Assembly: GCA_018343915.1 (NCBI GenBank)
Contig: JABRWF010000002.1
Span: forward strand, 2,480,001-2,544,000
DNA from: Agroathelia rolfsii
Lineage: Eukaryota > Basidiomycota > Agaricomycetes > Amylocorticiales > Amylocorticiaceae
Direction: 5' to 3'
Length of the DNA: 64,000 nucleotides
Below are positions 1-10,928 of this stretch, in pieces (positions within the stretch are counted from its first letter, which is position 1; each line of letters opens with the position of its first letter). A program made the translations under genes and the position numbers. The notes below the pieces were generated by a model. It saw nothing but the letters and a program-made list of their open reading frames with translations. It made no database searches and was not told the origin of the DNA.

Positions 1-1
1 G

Positions 2-94
2 GTGGAGAAGCGAACGTTAGAAATTGGCGACGACGAGATGGATGGAAGTGAATATGGAAGCGATTCCGAAAGTGGAAGTGAGAGCGATAGATAG
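2..94 (+). CDS. C-terminal tail of an unknown acidic protein (5' end outside the window)
   Basis: A reading frame enters from the left edge and stops at TAG 92-94. Its 30 visible residues are dominated by Ser, Asp, Glu and Gly, with alternating SDSES/GSES pairs. Acidic serine-rich tails like this are common on nuclear and ribosome-biogenesis proteins and often carry casein kinase II sites, but no domain is visible and the protein cannot be named. The NUFIP1-like gene downstream is on the opposite strand and ends at 305, so the two are tail-to-tail about 210 bp apart. Confidence 0.6.
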   Translation: MEKRTLEIGDDEMDGSEYGSDSESGSESDR

Positions 95-304
95 CTCTAT
101 GCGGGGAGATAGTATGATTTAGGCACAGCGATCTTGAACTGGATTGACCAAAGTACCTTATTATCATCTGTAATTTCTTGGTTCCGTGTAATCACACTTT
201 ATCACACCTCAATACATACACGCTCATTATAAGACCATAATTGAATTTTTTGAGAGAAAAGATATAAGACATGGGGAAAGGGTCAAATAGTATATCCGGG
301 TTTG

Positions 305-1646
305 TCATGACTCTCCAATTACTTCGATTGGCTTCTCATCCGCTTCGCCAGGCTTCATTTCTACATTATGTAGAAAATTATTGTCAACCAAAAATCGAAT
401 AGCTTGCGAGAGATTGGAGACTGTGTTCCGTATTTCGGGTAAAAGAAGCTATACGGAGAGTTTAGATAAGAAAACTTGTAAGTTAGAAAGGAAGTACGTA
501 CATTACGAAGAAGATAAGGTCGGGCAGCAAATGGATTGTTAAGAGGTTGTTTAGGTTGACGAGGGGCTGGTTTCTGGATTGGTCTGGTTGGATCTTTCTT
601 GTCTTTGACCAAAGTCTCGGTAGTTGTCTTGGCAGTTTCGAGGATATTTTCGCCCTTTTCTAGTGTAATAGAATCCAGAGGGTCTACATGCTCGTCTTGT
701 GCCTCAGAAGTGACAGTCAAGCGGGATGAGACAGCCTCAGGTGGACCATCATCCGAGTCTGAACCTGGATCAGATGAATCAGAGCTTGAATACGATCCAA
801 GAGGTAATGCCCCAGTAGGAGCTCCAGATGCGGTTGATGGAGCTGCCGTTATGTTTTTTTCTTGCTCGTCATTATCATTGGCAGTAGCTGGCTTCTCCAG
901 ATTATCCTGCGGTACCCCTCTGTTATTGGACCTAAATTGAACATTTCCTCTCCCTCTTCCTCTCCCTCTTCCCCTTCCACGCCCTCTATCATTCATCCCT
1001 CTATTTTGCATCTCCATTCTGCGCCTCTTGTTCAATCCTAGTAGTCCTGGATCATCCACCGAAATTTGTCCCCTTGCCAAAGCCTCCTCTCTTTTACGTT
1101 TTTTCTCTTCTATGTTGGCCTGAGTGGGAAAGCGTTTCTTTCTCTCAGCAATCCAGAGCTCAATAGCTTCTGGTGTATCAAGGCATATATTAGTGCCTTG
1201 GATAGGGATTTTTTTCCTGATATCCATTATTAGTACTAACGGCTGTTCCATGTCATATGAACCTACCCTTTCAGACTAGGATCAGCATCCCAATTATCTG
1301 TTTTTGGTCTTTTTTCCCATCCAGGAGGGTAGATGAGGTGTCGGTCCATCCGGTGAATTTCCAAAGCCTTGCGTGGTCCCACAAATTTACAGTCTTTATA
1401 TGTGCACCTCTGGTCACCAGGATTGGCTCGCATGCGCAAATTTCGTGGAGGTATAGGCGTGGGGGCAACCTGATTTAGATATGGGTTTGGTGGTAGGCCA
1501 ACGGATTGATGATATGCCATTTGGCTGGAGCCGGGCATGGTATTGTTTGCTTGCATATAAGCCTGAGCATAGTGTGAGGAGTAAGTGTATGCGCTGGATT
1601 GTGCGCCATAGTAGGCAGGATAGACAGGTTGATTCGGATAAGGCAT
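305..1646 (-). CDS. NUFIP1: NUFIP1-like zinc-finger protein (box C/D snoRNP assembly factor)
   Basis: The first exon encodes a Pro/Tyr/Gln-rich N-terminus and one C2H2 zinc finger (CTYKDC, then HRMDRH). The second exon continues into the conserved NUFIP block (GTNICLDTPEAIELW), a Lys/Arg-rich helix and an RG-repeat stretch, then a Ser/Asp-rich linker. In this family the protein is a scaffold joining box C/D snoRNP core proteins to the R2TP/HSP90 assembly machinery. Intron 1 is 1217-1266 (donor GTAGGT) and intron 2 is 449-501 (donor GTACGT). After intron 2 the frame reads LLLPEIRNTVSNLSQAIRFL, a C-terminal helix, and stops at 305-307. The start at 1646 is the first ATG in frame. It is divergently transcribed from the KH gene. 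Confidence 0.88.
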
Positions 1647-1891
1647 GAAAGTCAGAGTTGCAATTTTCGATAGCAAAAAGCTGCAATGTACCCAAAGCGC
1701 TCTTGAAAAGGTATCTTTATGCTCCAATCACGGGAAAGATTTCGTCAAGATCCGCACCAAAAAGACTTGCGGGGCCGAGATCTGCCTCAGTCATCGCTTT
1801 CACTCTCCACATCCAAGCACTACGCATACCTCTCGTCTATCTCCTCCATCCTTCTCCTCCTCGCTTTCTCTATATAATCCATTTCTTCATC
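1647..1891. promoter_or_regulatory. Bidirectional promoter region, NUFIP1-like / KH protein
   Basis: This 245 bp gap separates the start codons of two divergent RNA-metabolism genes and must hold both promoters. The right half is a CT-rich tract (about 1790-1880), typical of fungal core promoters, with TATATAA at 1870-1876 about 16 bp before the KH start codon, which is too close to be a conventional TATA box for that start. No other motif is assigned. Confidence 0.5.
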
Positions 1892-3052
1892 ATGTCCGCA
1901 GAGTTGTCTCCGACCCTTGAGAATGGTTGGTATCGTGTCTATGATTGGGCCATGTTCGGATGCATATTCTTCTGAAAACTAACTTTTTTCCATATGACAC
2001 ATCTTAGGTTCACCGAACTCCCCTTCACCTCCACCTCATGATAGGGATATCCTCACCCTACGCTCGCTTGTGAGCACGAAAGAAGCCGGTGTCATCATCG
2101 GCAAGGGCGGGCAAAACGTCGCAAGCCTTCGGGAACAGACTGGCGTCAAAGCTGGCGTAACTAAGGTCATTCCAGGCGTACATGAGCGCGTTTTGACCGT
2201 CAGCGGATCCGTGGAAAGTGTCGCAAAGGTACTGGCTCTCTCAAATGTCTGAATATCAAGATATCTTCATCTGATTGCGTATCTAAATATCATCTACAGG
2301 CTTACTCCCTCATCATCGCCCAGTTGGTCGCATCCGAAGCCTCTTCACCCAAATCGTCCTCCTCATCAACATCCCAAACCCTGATCCGTCTTCTTATCTC
2401 GCATAATCTCATGGGAACAATCATTGGTCGCAACGGTCTGAAGATCAAATCTATTCAAGACAACTCCGGAGCACGCATGGTTGCTTCCAAAGATATGCTC
2501 CCTCAATCTACCGAACGAATAGTTGAGGTTCAAGGCTCGCCAGAATCCATCGGCCGCGCCATTGAAGAGATTGGACACAGTCTCCTCGAAGACTGGGAGC
2601 GCGGTCAGGGCACCGTCCTCTATTATCCGGGCACAGGCTCGGGCGACGATCGTGGACCCTCCACTCGGCGCTCCTCTGTTAACTCTCGGCGTCCAAATGG
2701 TGCCGGAAACGGGCGAGCATCTCCTGCTACCTCCCCCAAACTGCCTTCATCTCCTTCCTCCGCGGCGGCCAACGCCAATTTGCGCACCCAAAATATCTCT
2801 ATCCCATCTGACATGGTTGGCTGCATAATCGGGCGGAGTGGTACTAAAATTACTGAAATACGCCGACTCAGCGGAAGCAAAATTTCTATTGCAAAGGCAC
2901 CCCATGATGACACAGGTGAACGCATGTTTACCATTGTGGGCACGCCGGAAGCGAACGAAAAGGCTCTTTATCTACTCTACAATCAACTCGAGAGCGAAAA
3001 GGAGCGCAGAGTGGGAAGAGAGCAGCAGCAGCAATCCGAATTTGTCGAGTAA
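1892..3052 (+). CDS. Three-KH-domain RNA-binding protein (PCBP/Rnc1-like)
   Basis: Three exons (1892-1925, 2008-2228, 2300-3052) give 335 residues. Three KH domains carry intact GxxG RNA-contacting loops: GKGG near residue 43, GRNG near 128, and GRSG near 267. The spacer before KH3 is low-complexity Ser/Pro/Asn/Arg, and the tail is Glu/Gln-rich. Family members (poly(C)-binding proteins, fission yeast Rnc1, yeast Pbp2) bind single-stranded C/U-rich RNA and regulate mRNA stability or translation; the exact target here cannot be read from sequence. The first exon is only 34 nt and its phase-1 junction restores an intact Gly codon. Start chosen because it is the only ATG before the first KH domain giving an open spliced frame. 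Confidence 0.9.
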
Positions 3053-3986
3053 GAACAGATCGGATACTAGGACGCCTTCGCACGACATGGATGAATCAGC
3101 TACGACTATGACGGATGCATAAACATCGATGCCAGCAGCGAGATGGACGTGCTTCGTTACCCTTTGATAGGACGATGCAGTATCAATCAGTGAACATCTG
3201 CGTCATTTCTCGCCCTCTATCCCGACCACGTTTCTTGCGCGCCAAATGACTCGAGGCTGCTGTCGATGCTACCTCAGCACTATGCTTCCCTATCATCTCC
3301 CTTCTCCGACTCGACTTCCGCTCAACACCCCTTTCCTCCTTACCAACTTAGTCATCTTTTCCCCTTGTTCTCCATCACCACCGATTGCTCTACCACTCCC
3401 CCTTATTCATAGCCATTTTACTCTTCTCCTTTGGCCTTTGATGGCTATGAACTTTTCCTCTTCCGTGTACCTGACTGCCGCTTCGCCTCCCCCCGAATTA
3501 TGCATTCATTGTAGCTGCTCATCCGACGTAAACACATGCACTCACAGCAGCTCTTTTTCTTTTCTTTTCATCATATTGTTATCGTATGTAGTTCAGTACG
3601 CCGCAATTTGCTTCGTGTATAGATGCCGATCCAACCTCAGCTTATGAGATGCATCATTTTTTCCGTATGTCACAGCGGAGTTAAATATATGACCGACTGA
3701 CATATGGGTATTCGGGAGATTTCCGGATTTCCATTATCAAGGAGATATATACCGTACATTGCGATTCCACTAGCCAGCGCATAAGGCTAGACACGGACCT
3801 CGCAGGGAGTTTAATACAAAGGCGGAGAAACGAGTCATATTCGAGAAAAGCCCTGACATGGGCTCCATACGGCGTGGATACATAGACAACATTCTTACGG
3901 TCTCTGATCATCATAGAGGTGGTGGGTAGAAAAACATGCAAAAGCGCAAAACGAAGGTGATGAGGTCGCGTAAAATAGTTATCCAT
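3053..3986. other. Convergent intergenic region, no gene seen
   Basis: About 930 bp between the stop codons of the KH gene and the uL13 gene. The part 3240-3560 is pyrimidine-rich on the + strand and is probably the long 3' UTR of the KH gene. A 133-codon open frame at 3246-3647 has biased low-complexity composition and no recognisable domain. Confidence 0.5.
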
Positions 3987-4784
3987 CTAGTACCCGAGCT
4001 GGGAGAGCTTTTCGAACGATGACGCGTGTTCCGAGACGGCCTTCTGGCGCAATTTAATAGCAGCAAGCTGTGAAAAGACAAAAATTGAGTACTTGAACCT
4101 TTAGTGCAATACAATGTACCCACCTTGCGCTCATGGAAGGCCTGAGCTTTGATCTTCCTCTTCTCCTCAAGGCGATCAACCACATCCTTGTAGCCCCAGC
4201 CAACCTCGTGGGAAAGACGCTATGTAGCAAAAGAATGCAAAGTTAGCACCAGCGCAATTACGAGTAGGTGCGATAATACCTTGACCGTGCAGTACTTCCT
4301 TCCAGGCTTCAGCCTCAGTACTCGCAGAGCCTCTGGGACAACCATTCGCTTCTTCCTGTCGTATGGTGGGGGGACACCCTCAAAGAGCTTCAAGCGCTCG
4401 AGAGCGGCAGCGCCGCGCGCTGTCTTGTGGGGAACCATGCCACGGATTGCACGGAATAGGATTTTGGAGGGAGCACGATGATGGAAGGGTCCCGACTTCT
4501 TAGGGTTGACGATATGGCGTTTGTGGAGGAAGTTATGGTAGCGCAACTGTTTTGAATATCCAAAGTAGAGCAGAGAGTGCATTAGACCCGCTATTCCGCA
4601 GTATAGTGCATCAGGAGGCGCTTGCCTTGTTGCGGAAGAAGCTGCCGGAGATGTTAATCTCTTCGCATCTCACGACAACGATTTTCTGGCCAGAGAGGAT
4701 CTGCTTGGAGATGATCGAGGCCAGTCGGCCAAGGAGATGACCCTTGCCATCAATAACGATGGGCGCCGAAGAGAAAGTGGCCAT
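3987..4784 (-). CDS. RPL16: 60S ribosomal protein uL13 (L13a; yeast L16)
   Basis: Four exons encode exactly 200 residues, the usual fungal length. The N-terminus has the uL13 fold signature ([14 protein letters not shown]), the middle has [20 protein letters not shown] and [13 protein letters not shown], and the tail has the basic [13 protein letters not shown] helix. The protein sits on the solvent face of the large subunit. Exons: 4784-4626, 4546-4280, then an exon starting [12 protein letters not shown], then the last exon from LAAIK to TAG 3987-3989. Intron 1 (4547-4625) has a GC rather than GT donor (AAG|GCAAGC) and is required to join FFRNK to LRYHNF. The 5' UTR may hold a further intron (GTAAGC near 4945 to TAATAG near 4893 on the minus strand), which is only a guess. 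Confidence 0.97.
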
Positions 4785-5284
4785 TTCGTCGAATCTGGGG
4801 AAAGAACGCAAACGACAACACAAGAGCGGGAGTGAGCGCAATAGAATGAACCGTTAAGGGCGTATACGCACCTTGAGGGTGGCGGTCTATTAGAGATGAT
4901 AAGATATTGAAGACTAGCAGCAATTTAGTAGAATCCCGCTTACCGTGTCTTGAAGTCGCTGCTGGCGTTGGGCGCGCCTCCCGGTCTCACTGGCACCGCT
5001 GTGGCTGCAAGAACCTTATCGACTGCAGTTCATGATGACAAACTCCGACTTCAAACTCCGACAACTGGCAATTACCACAATTCAAGACTTGGATATTTTG
5101 AGTACTCTCTTTCCTGCTTGTTAGTCATTCCATCATATTTCATGTAACTTCAATGAATGGCTTCTTGTATCTTGTGTAAATTACATAGGATTTGGTTCTC
5201 GTATAAGTATGTCAGATAGAGAGACCACCCAATGGCTTCTGCATGCTCCGTTCCTTCCATGCTGCAAGACGTACCAGTCTCGAT
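4785..5284. other. uL13 promoter and 5' UTR region plus SMP-30 3' flank
   Basis: About 500 bp between the uL13 start codon and the SMP-30-like stop codon. The proximal half should contain the ribosomal-protein promoter. No convincing TATA box or open frame with family motifs was found. Confidence 0.4.
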
Positions 5285-6642
5285 TCACCCCGCAAATGCA
5301 TATCGCCATTTAGAGCCCTTGTATTTTCCGCTTAAATCGATCATAAAAACGTCTCCAGAGTCTGGATATTTCTCCTGCCTTGATGCATCTTCCTCGAAGA
5401 CTCCGCAATGAGTAGATGTTACAAACATCTGGTCGTCGTTTGGTCCTGTGTGAAAGGGCCCGCATTTCATTAGAAAACCTTCTTTCTTCATGAAACGGAT
5501 GCCTACCCCCGAAGCAGCATGCTGTGATATTTAAGGCAGTAGTGAACACAATTTCTGCATCAAGCTGTCCTTGCGGATTGAATCGAACTACTTTGCTTCC
5601 GCCCCACCTGTGGGTGATATTGTGGGTGATTGTGAAAGAAGCTGTAATGACTAGCATTGTATGTTTACCTGGCACTCCAAACACCCCCTTCACTATCTAT
5701 GCATAAGCCATCCGGGAATGTGTTGTTAGGCAACCCAAGCTGAAGGCAGTCAACAAACACTCGTTTGTTGGAAATGCCACCAGTGCTTGCATCGTAATCA
5801 TAGGCCAGGATCTGATTCCTAAGCGAGTCGGTGAAATACCTGTAATACAGCGTAATTTTTAAAAAAAAAAAAAAACTGGCTGAGTAAACCTAATTAAACC
5901 CACAAGGTCGTGCCGTCGGGACTCCAGCCAAGACCATTGGAATCCTGTGATATAGAGGTTGATCATGGTTTCGAAACCAACCAAGTAGACTACCTGTGCA
6001 ACCCACAGTGAAGGGACCATCATCAACGACTTTACACCTGCCATCAGAGGGATCGTAGCAATATAGTTTTCCCGCGATATTAATGTTATGGGTTTTCGAC
6101 TCGATCGTACCCACAAAGAATCTGCCCTGCATGTCACAGGCTCCGTCGTTGAAACGTATGAAAGGCCTTTCTTCTTCAGAGAGAGGTGTTGCCACATAAT
6201 CTAAATCTCGACCTCTAAGGATAGCAAAACCACGAGCAGTTGCACAAGCCAGCTAATGCCTACCCATTAGTTGCGAGAAAAAGTGCTTATTCCGGTACTT
6301 GCTCACCCCATCGCCGTTCCGACGTAGAGAAAGGCATGTGACGGCATCTGCGCATGCCACTTTGTCCAGACTTTGATCATCCAACTGAAAATGGTACACC
6401 TATAACCAATAAATACCAAGATATCATACCACAGGGCATTCTGATATGCGATTACCTGCTTCTCTACGATGTCTACGAAGTGAAGTGTATTAGTCGCTTC
6501 ATCATACAATGGGGCTTCACAGTAGCCAAAATGAGTAATAACATTAAGGGTACTAGGATGGAATCTCTCAACCTTCGCCCAAGGTACACCCAGACTTAAT
6601 GAATGGAGAGGAAACAGAGAACCTTTGTATGGGGGTGGACAT
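5285..6642 (-). CDS. SMP-30/gluconolactonase/LRE-like protein
   Basis: Eight short exons splice to about 310 residues of six-bladed beta-propeller SMP-30 type. The start MSTPIQRF at 6642 leads into GCTLGEAPLYDEATNTLHFVD; intron 1 is 6515-6572. Further blocks are RFNDGACDMQGRFFVGT, SNGLGWSPDGTTLYFTDS, FPDGLCIDSEGGVWSARWGG, and FVTSTH near the C-terminus. The Glu of LGEAP, the Asn of SNGL and the Asp of FPDGL match the divalent-metal ligands of the family. Characterised members hydrolyse sugar lactones or other lactones; the substrate here is unknown. The standard LGEGP motif reads LGEAP. One intron contains a 14-nt T tract on the coding strand near 5863. Likely cytosolic, since no signal peptide is visible. 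Confidence 0.87.
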
Positions 6643-6934
6643 GTCTGAGAGCTCACGATATGTATCTCACACACCCCATCTTTTAACTTGAGGCTCACAC
6701 TTTTTTTCGGACCGGTGACGAGGGAGAAGATATTGGCATTATCGTGAATGATCGGTCACAATGTGCCAAGATCTTGAGCTTCGATTTAGAGGCAATTGAT
6801 GTCACCTGGCACTATCCAGGAATCATGGTCATGATAGGCGACCGGAAGGAGAAGTCTCTTGATGCCAAAATAGTCATAGTTCAAGGAAAATGAGAAAATG
6901 GATGTAAATTGGCGGAATTAGGTACAATGCGAAG

Positions 6935-7566
6935 TTATCCCGGGACAGACCCGTCTAATACCGAATTATTATTTTGCTATTAATTGTGTTAGTCTCATTT
7001 ATCATTTATACTTGAAGTGGTAGATGGCTTACCCTCTGGTGTATTGGCAATGTATTCAATGGCTGTAAAGGTTGTTCTTACATTAAGCTAATGCTGGCTT
7101 GTATGTCATGCAGTGACGTACCCTGAGAGACTGTCTTAATTTCATCTGCTTCAGCGTCTGGAATCTCAATAGAGAATTCCTGAGCAAGTGCAAAAAGTGT
7201 TAGTTATTGGAGCACCAAAAGAGTGCAAAAGGGATGACAAACCTCTTCAACAGCCATGACTACTTCAACCGCATCCAGACTGTCGAGACCCAGGTCTTCC
7301 GAGAATGAAGCAGAGGGTGTCAGCTGTTAAAAAGTAGCTGTTAGCCACAATTCTTAATAGTTATCGTCTAATATGTCTACCTTGCTCTGGTCGACCTTCT
7401 CGAAGCCCTTGAACACATCCAAAACACGCGCCTGAATGGCATCCCGCGAAAGACCGACAGCAGCAGAGTATGTGCGCAATGAGGTCATGATTGGAAGCCT
7501 TGGGGCGACCAGGCGTGTTGCCTGAGGACGAGCCACAGCACGGAAAGCGAGACGGAGGGCAGACAT
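6935..7566 (-). CDS. ACP1: Mitochondrial acyl carrier protein
   Basis: The first exon encodes an Arg/Ala/Ser-rich mitochondrial presequence ([14 protein letters not shown]). Downstream exons read [29 protein letters not shown], with DSLD carrying the serine that takes 4'-phosphopantetheine, then [14 protein letters not shown] and IEYIANTPE. This is the carrier of mitochondrial type II fatty-acid synthesis, which feeds lipoic acid to pyruvate dehydrogenase and serves LYR proteins and complex I. The extreme C-terminus is ambiguous. With splicing at donor GTAAGC (branch-like CTAAC, acceptor TATTAG) the protein ends EDGSVPG at 6935; reading through gives [13 protein letters not shown] ending at 6995. 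The spliced form is given. Confidence 0.93.
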
Positions 7567-9701
7567 TATTGGGAGTTTTGGTACAGTGGAGACGGAGTTT
7601 GCGAGTTGAATCCAGGTGCGACTCTTCCGAATTTATGTTTTAGTCACGTGATACGGCTAGGAAACTCTTGCTTTAGCGATTTGTTTGTTTTCTAATTATT
7701 ATTTTGCTCTTCCGTCATGTTCTTGAATGGTCTGGATGGCTCATGGAAAAATTAACTACAAGTCGTTTGCACTCTAGGAATGAATGATATATTATCTGGA
7801 TATATTATCGGTATACTACGGCTTTGCGTACCAATGTGAAGGCTCTGCTAGTGGGTGCCGCATTTCTAAAACGGATAGGCCAGTCAGGATCACGTTGGTT
7901 TCTTATCCTTGGATACATTTCATATTGCTTAGATATATGTTTATGGCCCCGAGACACTTCTTTTTCGGTCCTTTCCTCGGAACTTTTGGCAAACTGTCGG
8001 CTGAGTATTCACGAACACTTTCACCCCTCCGAGTCATTAAGTACCAAACACGCACGAGTGTGCGATAGTGCTTGCTATCGCGTTATCTCTTTCCTTCCAC
8101 GAACAGCGGCTTTTACCACCACCGATCTGGGTTTATCCTACTAGCACTACAACATCTCAGTTTAGTATAAGACTCCTAATCTCTTCCTGAATGGGCTTGA
8201 CGTGATCCGTTCCGATGGTCAAATTCCAGATTGGTGTCTGGATGAATTTTCCCTACGAGAACTATGTGGGCCCCTAAATGACTTTTAAGTACAATTGACA
8301 GTCCATCGAATACTCTTCGGCCCGTCAATTAACATGATTTAAAATGATTCCAGAATTTCTGATGCGTCAAATCCTGACCACCGGCTGATACGTACGACTC
8401 TTTCATCATTATCATACCTAAACTGAGTTCTGAAGCATATCGATCAGGTTATCACACGCTTTACCGCCAGGTTTACGTCCATTTACATCAGCGAACTACA
8501 GCATAGTATGCATATCTTATAGGGCGTCCTTGCGTCAGCTACCAGACCTGAACATTTGAGCGGATCTGCTAACGAAGAAAAGTGAAACTTGGAACCTATG
8601 TTGTTTTACCAGAGTAAATTTCGTCCCAGAGCACAGAACGGCGAGAGAAGAAGAAAAAATAATGCTATTTGGCAAATATCCCTCTAGCAAAATTCCTTGT
8701 TGATTTCATTCCTTTGGAATGCAAAAATAGTTACCCTGCAAAATTGGGTCTTCAAATATGGTGGAAATCGGATCTGCATGTCAAACGCATGCTGACTATG
8801 CTTATTTTCATTTTAGCTATCATCAGAAGAATGGCAAGAAGATTTCACAAGCTCTCCAGTGTGAATGATTATGTGCTAATTTCGATTGAATCGAGCAGCA
8901 GATGAATTTACAAGGTTCTCATGGTTAAAGCCGACCTAATCATCTGGCAAATCCTGATTGGGACCCGTGGTATTCTCTTGCACGGGCTACCTCCCCAGGC
9001 ATAGGGTAGGGCTTCGATTTCTCTATTTACTTATCCGAGCCATCGGCAGGTCTATCACTCTCGTCACTACTAGGAGGGGTTGATTGATTATCAGATACGG
9101 CCCGGCTTTGAAGCTCTAATTGCGGCCTGAAAGATGTGTCTGCTGACGGGCTTCAAGTGACAGCAACACATGTGGTACAGCATTCTTCGGCAAGTGCCTA
9201 CGCGGATATCATGATTGATAATGTCCCTCATCATGTAAGGCAAATGTTTGTCAATAGGATTTGGACGGAATTCCGATACCGGCCTCTATTGATTTTCTCT
9301 GGCTCTGGTCCTGCTATCTCTGATTGTATTGTCGGTTAGAACTGCTGTTTGGTTGCGTGCCACTGAAATAAACACCGTGTCTGGATACGCTCGTCTGTCA
9401 AAGTATGGGAACTGATACGTCAGTAGTATCGTTATAATTTATAAATTGTAGACCATATAGTGAAAAGGAATGATATGTTAGATGGCAGACATTAAAGCCA
9501 CTAACAGGTTCAACAACTTAAACAAGTAATCACTGCGTATTTCGTCCTAGGCTTATGTAACATTACCACTTCGGATTCCATACCACGCGTTTGCTATTAG
9601 TCACTTGTTACACTGGTCACGCTTCTAATTGCTGGACTCATTCAAGTTAGACGTTCCTCACTCAGGCGGCAGCTACACTATATACTTCCCAACTAACAGT
9701 C
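7567..9701. other. Gene-poor 2.1 kb region
   Basis: No open frame here carries recognisable motifs, and the longest frames (60-106 codons, for example 7824-8144 and 9136-9339) look random in composition and could not be extended by plausible splicing. The distal end must contain the bL17m promoter and the proximal end the ACP promoter. A decayed gene or transposon too diverged to recognise is possible. Confidence 0.4.
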
Positions 9702-10725
9702 ATGAAGCACGGCCTGTCTCTCCGGAAACTGTCTAGGACATCCTCGCATCGTGACTTGATGCTGAGGTGGATATTTTATCTTCTCCGCCCCGAAATAGTC
9801 CTCATACAATTCTTCTATACACTAGGAATTTGGTCACATCCTTATTTGAGCATGAGCAGATTCAAACGACTCTCCCTAAGGCAAGAGAAGCCGCCCGGCT
9901 TGCTGAAAAGGTGCGCCTCATATTCGTTTCGCTGAAGGTTAACATGCTCATCATACCTTGCATTACTCATTGCTAGATAATTACACTCGGGAAACGCCAG
10001 AACTTGCATTCCTTCCAAAAAGCCAGGTCGTTCGTCCTCAAACCTGAGGTTCTTCCCAAAGTTTTCAATGTCTTTGTGCCCCGCTACGCTGAGCGGCCAG
10101 GCGGCTACACGCGTATTCACAAGTATGGTAACCGTGAAGGCGACAATGCACCAAGTGCTATTCTCGAGCTTGTGGATAACCCACGAGATATCAAAACGGC
10201 AATGACGGCTCGTGCTGTCGGCCTGGAACTCCTAAGAGAGAACAGGGAGACAAGAGAGATGAAGTACATCCTAAAATCTGGTGTAGAGGGCTCGCGCGCG
10301 CTCATCGAATCTGAACGAGCGTTGGCTCCAGAGGAGAAGGGAAAGCTGAGACCTCTGACACGGTGGAACTTGCAAAAAGTACTCAAGTACAAGGACGAAG
10401 CCGGTATCAACTCGTTCCGCAAGAAGGCGGAAGAGTACGCGGTATGTGATATTTGCATCGAAACAACAAGTTCATTGCTCCGGAGGCCAAACTAATCGCT
10501 TCCACATTTCTGTCAATTGTATAGGACTTGCTCCTTGCCAAGACTCGCACTGGCCGGACAGCTTCTATTACTGAAGGCCGGGAAATCGTTGGTCGCTCTT
10601 TGCCTGGAGAGACACCAGGCGCTATGAGGATAACAAAGGGACGTCTTGGCAAGCCCAAGGTTGTCCCACGCTGGCTAAGCGCTCTCAAGCAACAGAACTC
10701 AAAACCACCTACATTATCCATCTAG
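9702..10725 (+). CDS. MRPL17: Mitochondrial large-subunit ribosomal protein bL17m
   Basis: Four exons. The first 50 residues match bacterial L17 closely: [20 protein letters not shown], then [20 protein letters not shown], then [12 protein letters not shown]. Intron 1 begins at 9767 and falls inside the Arg codon before NLVTS; intron 2 follows RLAEK; intron 3 follows EEYA. After the core domain comes a fungal-type C-terminal extension of about 170 residues ([18 protein letters not shown] to TLSI), longer than bacterial L17 (about 127 residues) as in yeast YmL8. L17 lines the peptide exit tunnel. There is no obvious cleavable presequence, which is also typical of L17 homologues whose basic N-terminus serves as import signal. 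Confidence 0.94.
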
Positions 10726-10928
10726 ACTTACATGCCTAATACTAATATTGTGCTCTCATTTACCACCTTCACTGGCAACTAGACCGCCCTATTCTGATTT
10801 TAGTAGTGCAGTATGGACTGTGCTTTCATTGATTACCGCGTATCGAGAACATGACCTTATACAAGAGTATCTGAAAAATTATATTCATACATCTCCCACT
10901 TGGTCTCCTATTTGCACACTAACACCCT

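Noticed and set aside
3246..3647. 133-codon plus-strand frame
   Set aside because: Pyrimidine-rich low-complexity sequence likely in the KH gene 3' UTR.
4547..4625. Intronic C/D snoRNA in the uL13 gene
   Set aside because: The 79-nt intron has a CTGATG-like start but lacks a proper box C/D pair and is too short for a full snoRNA.
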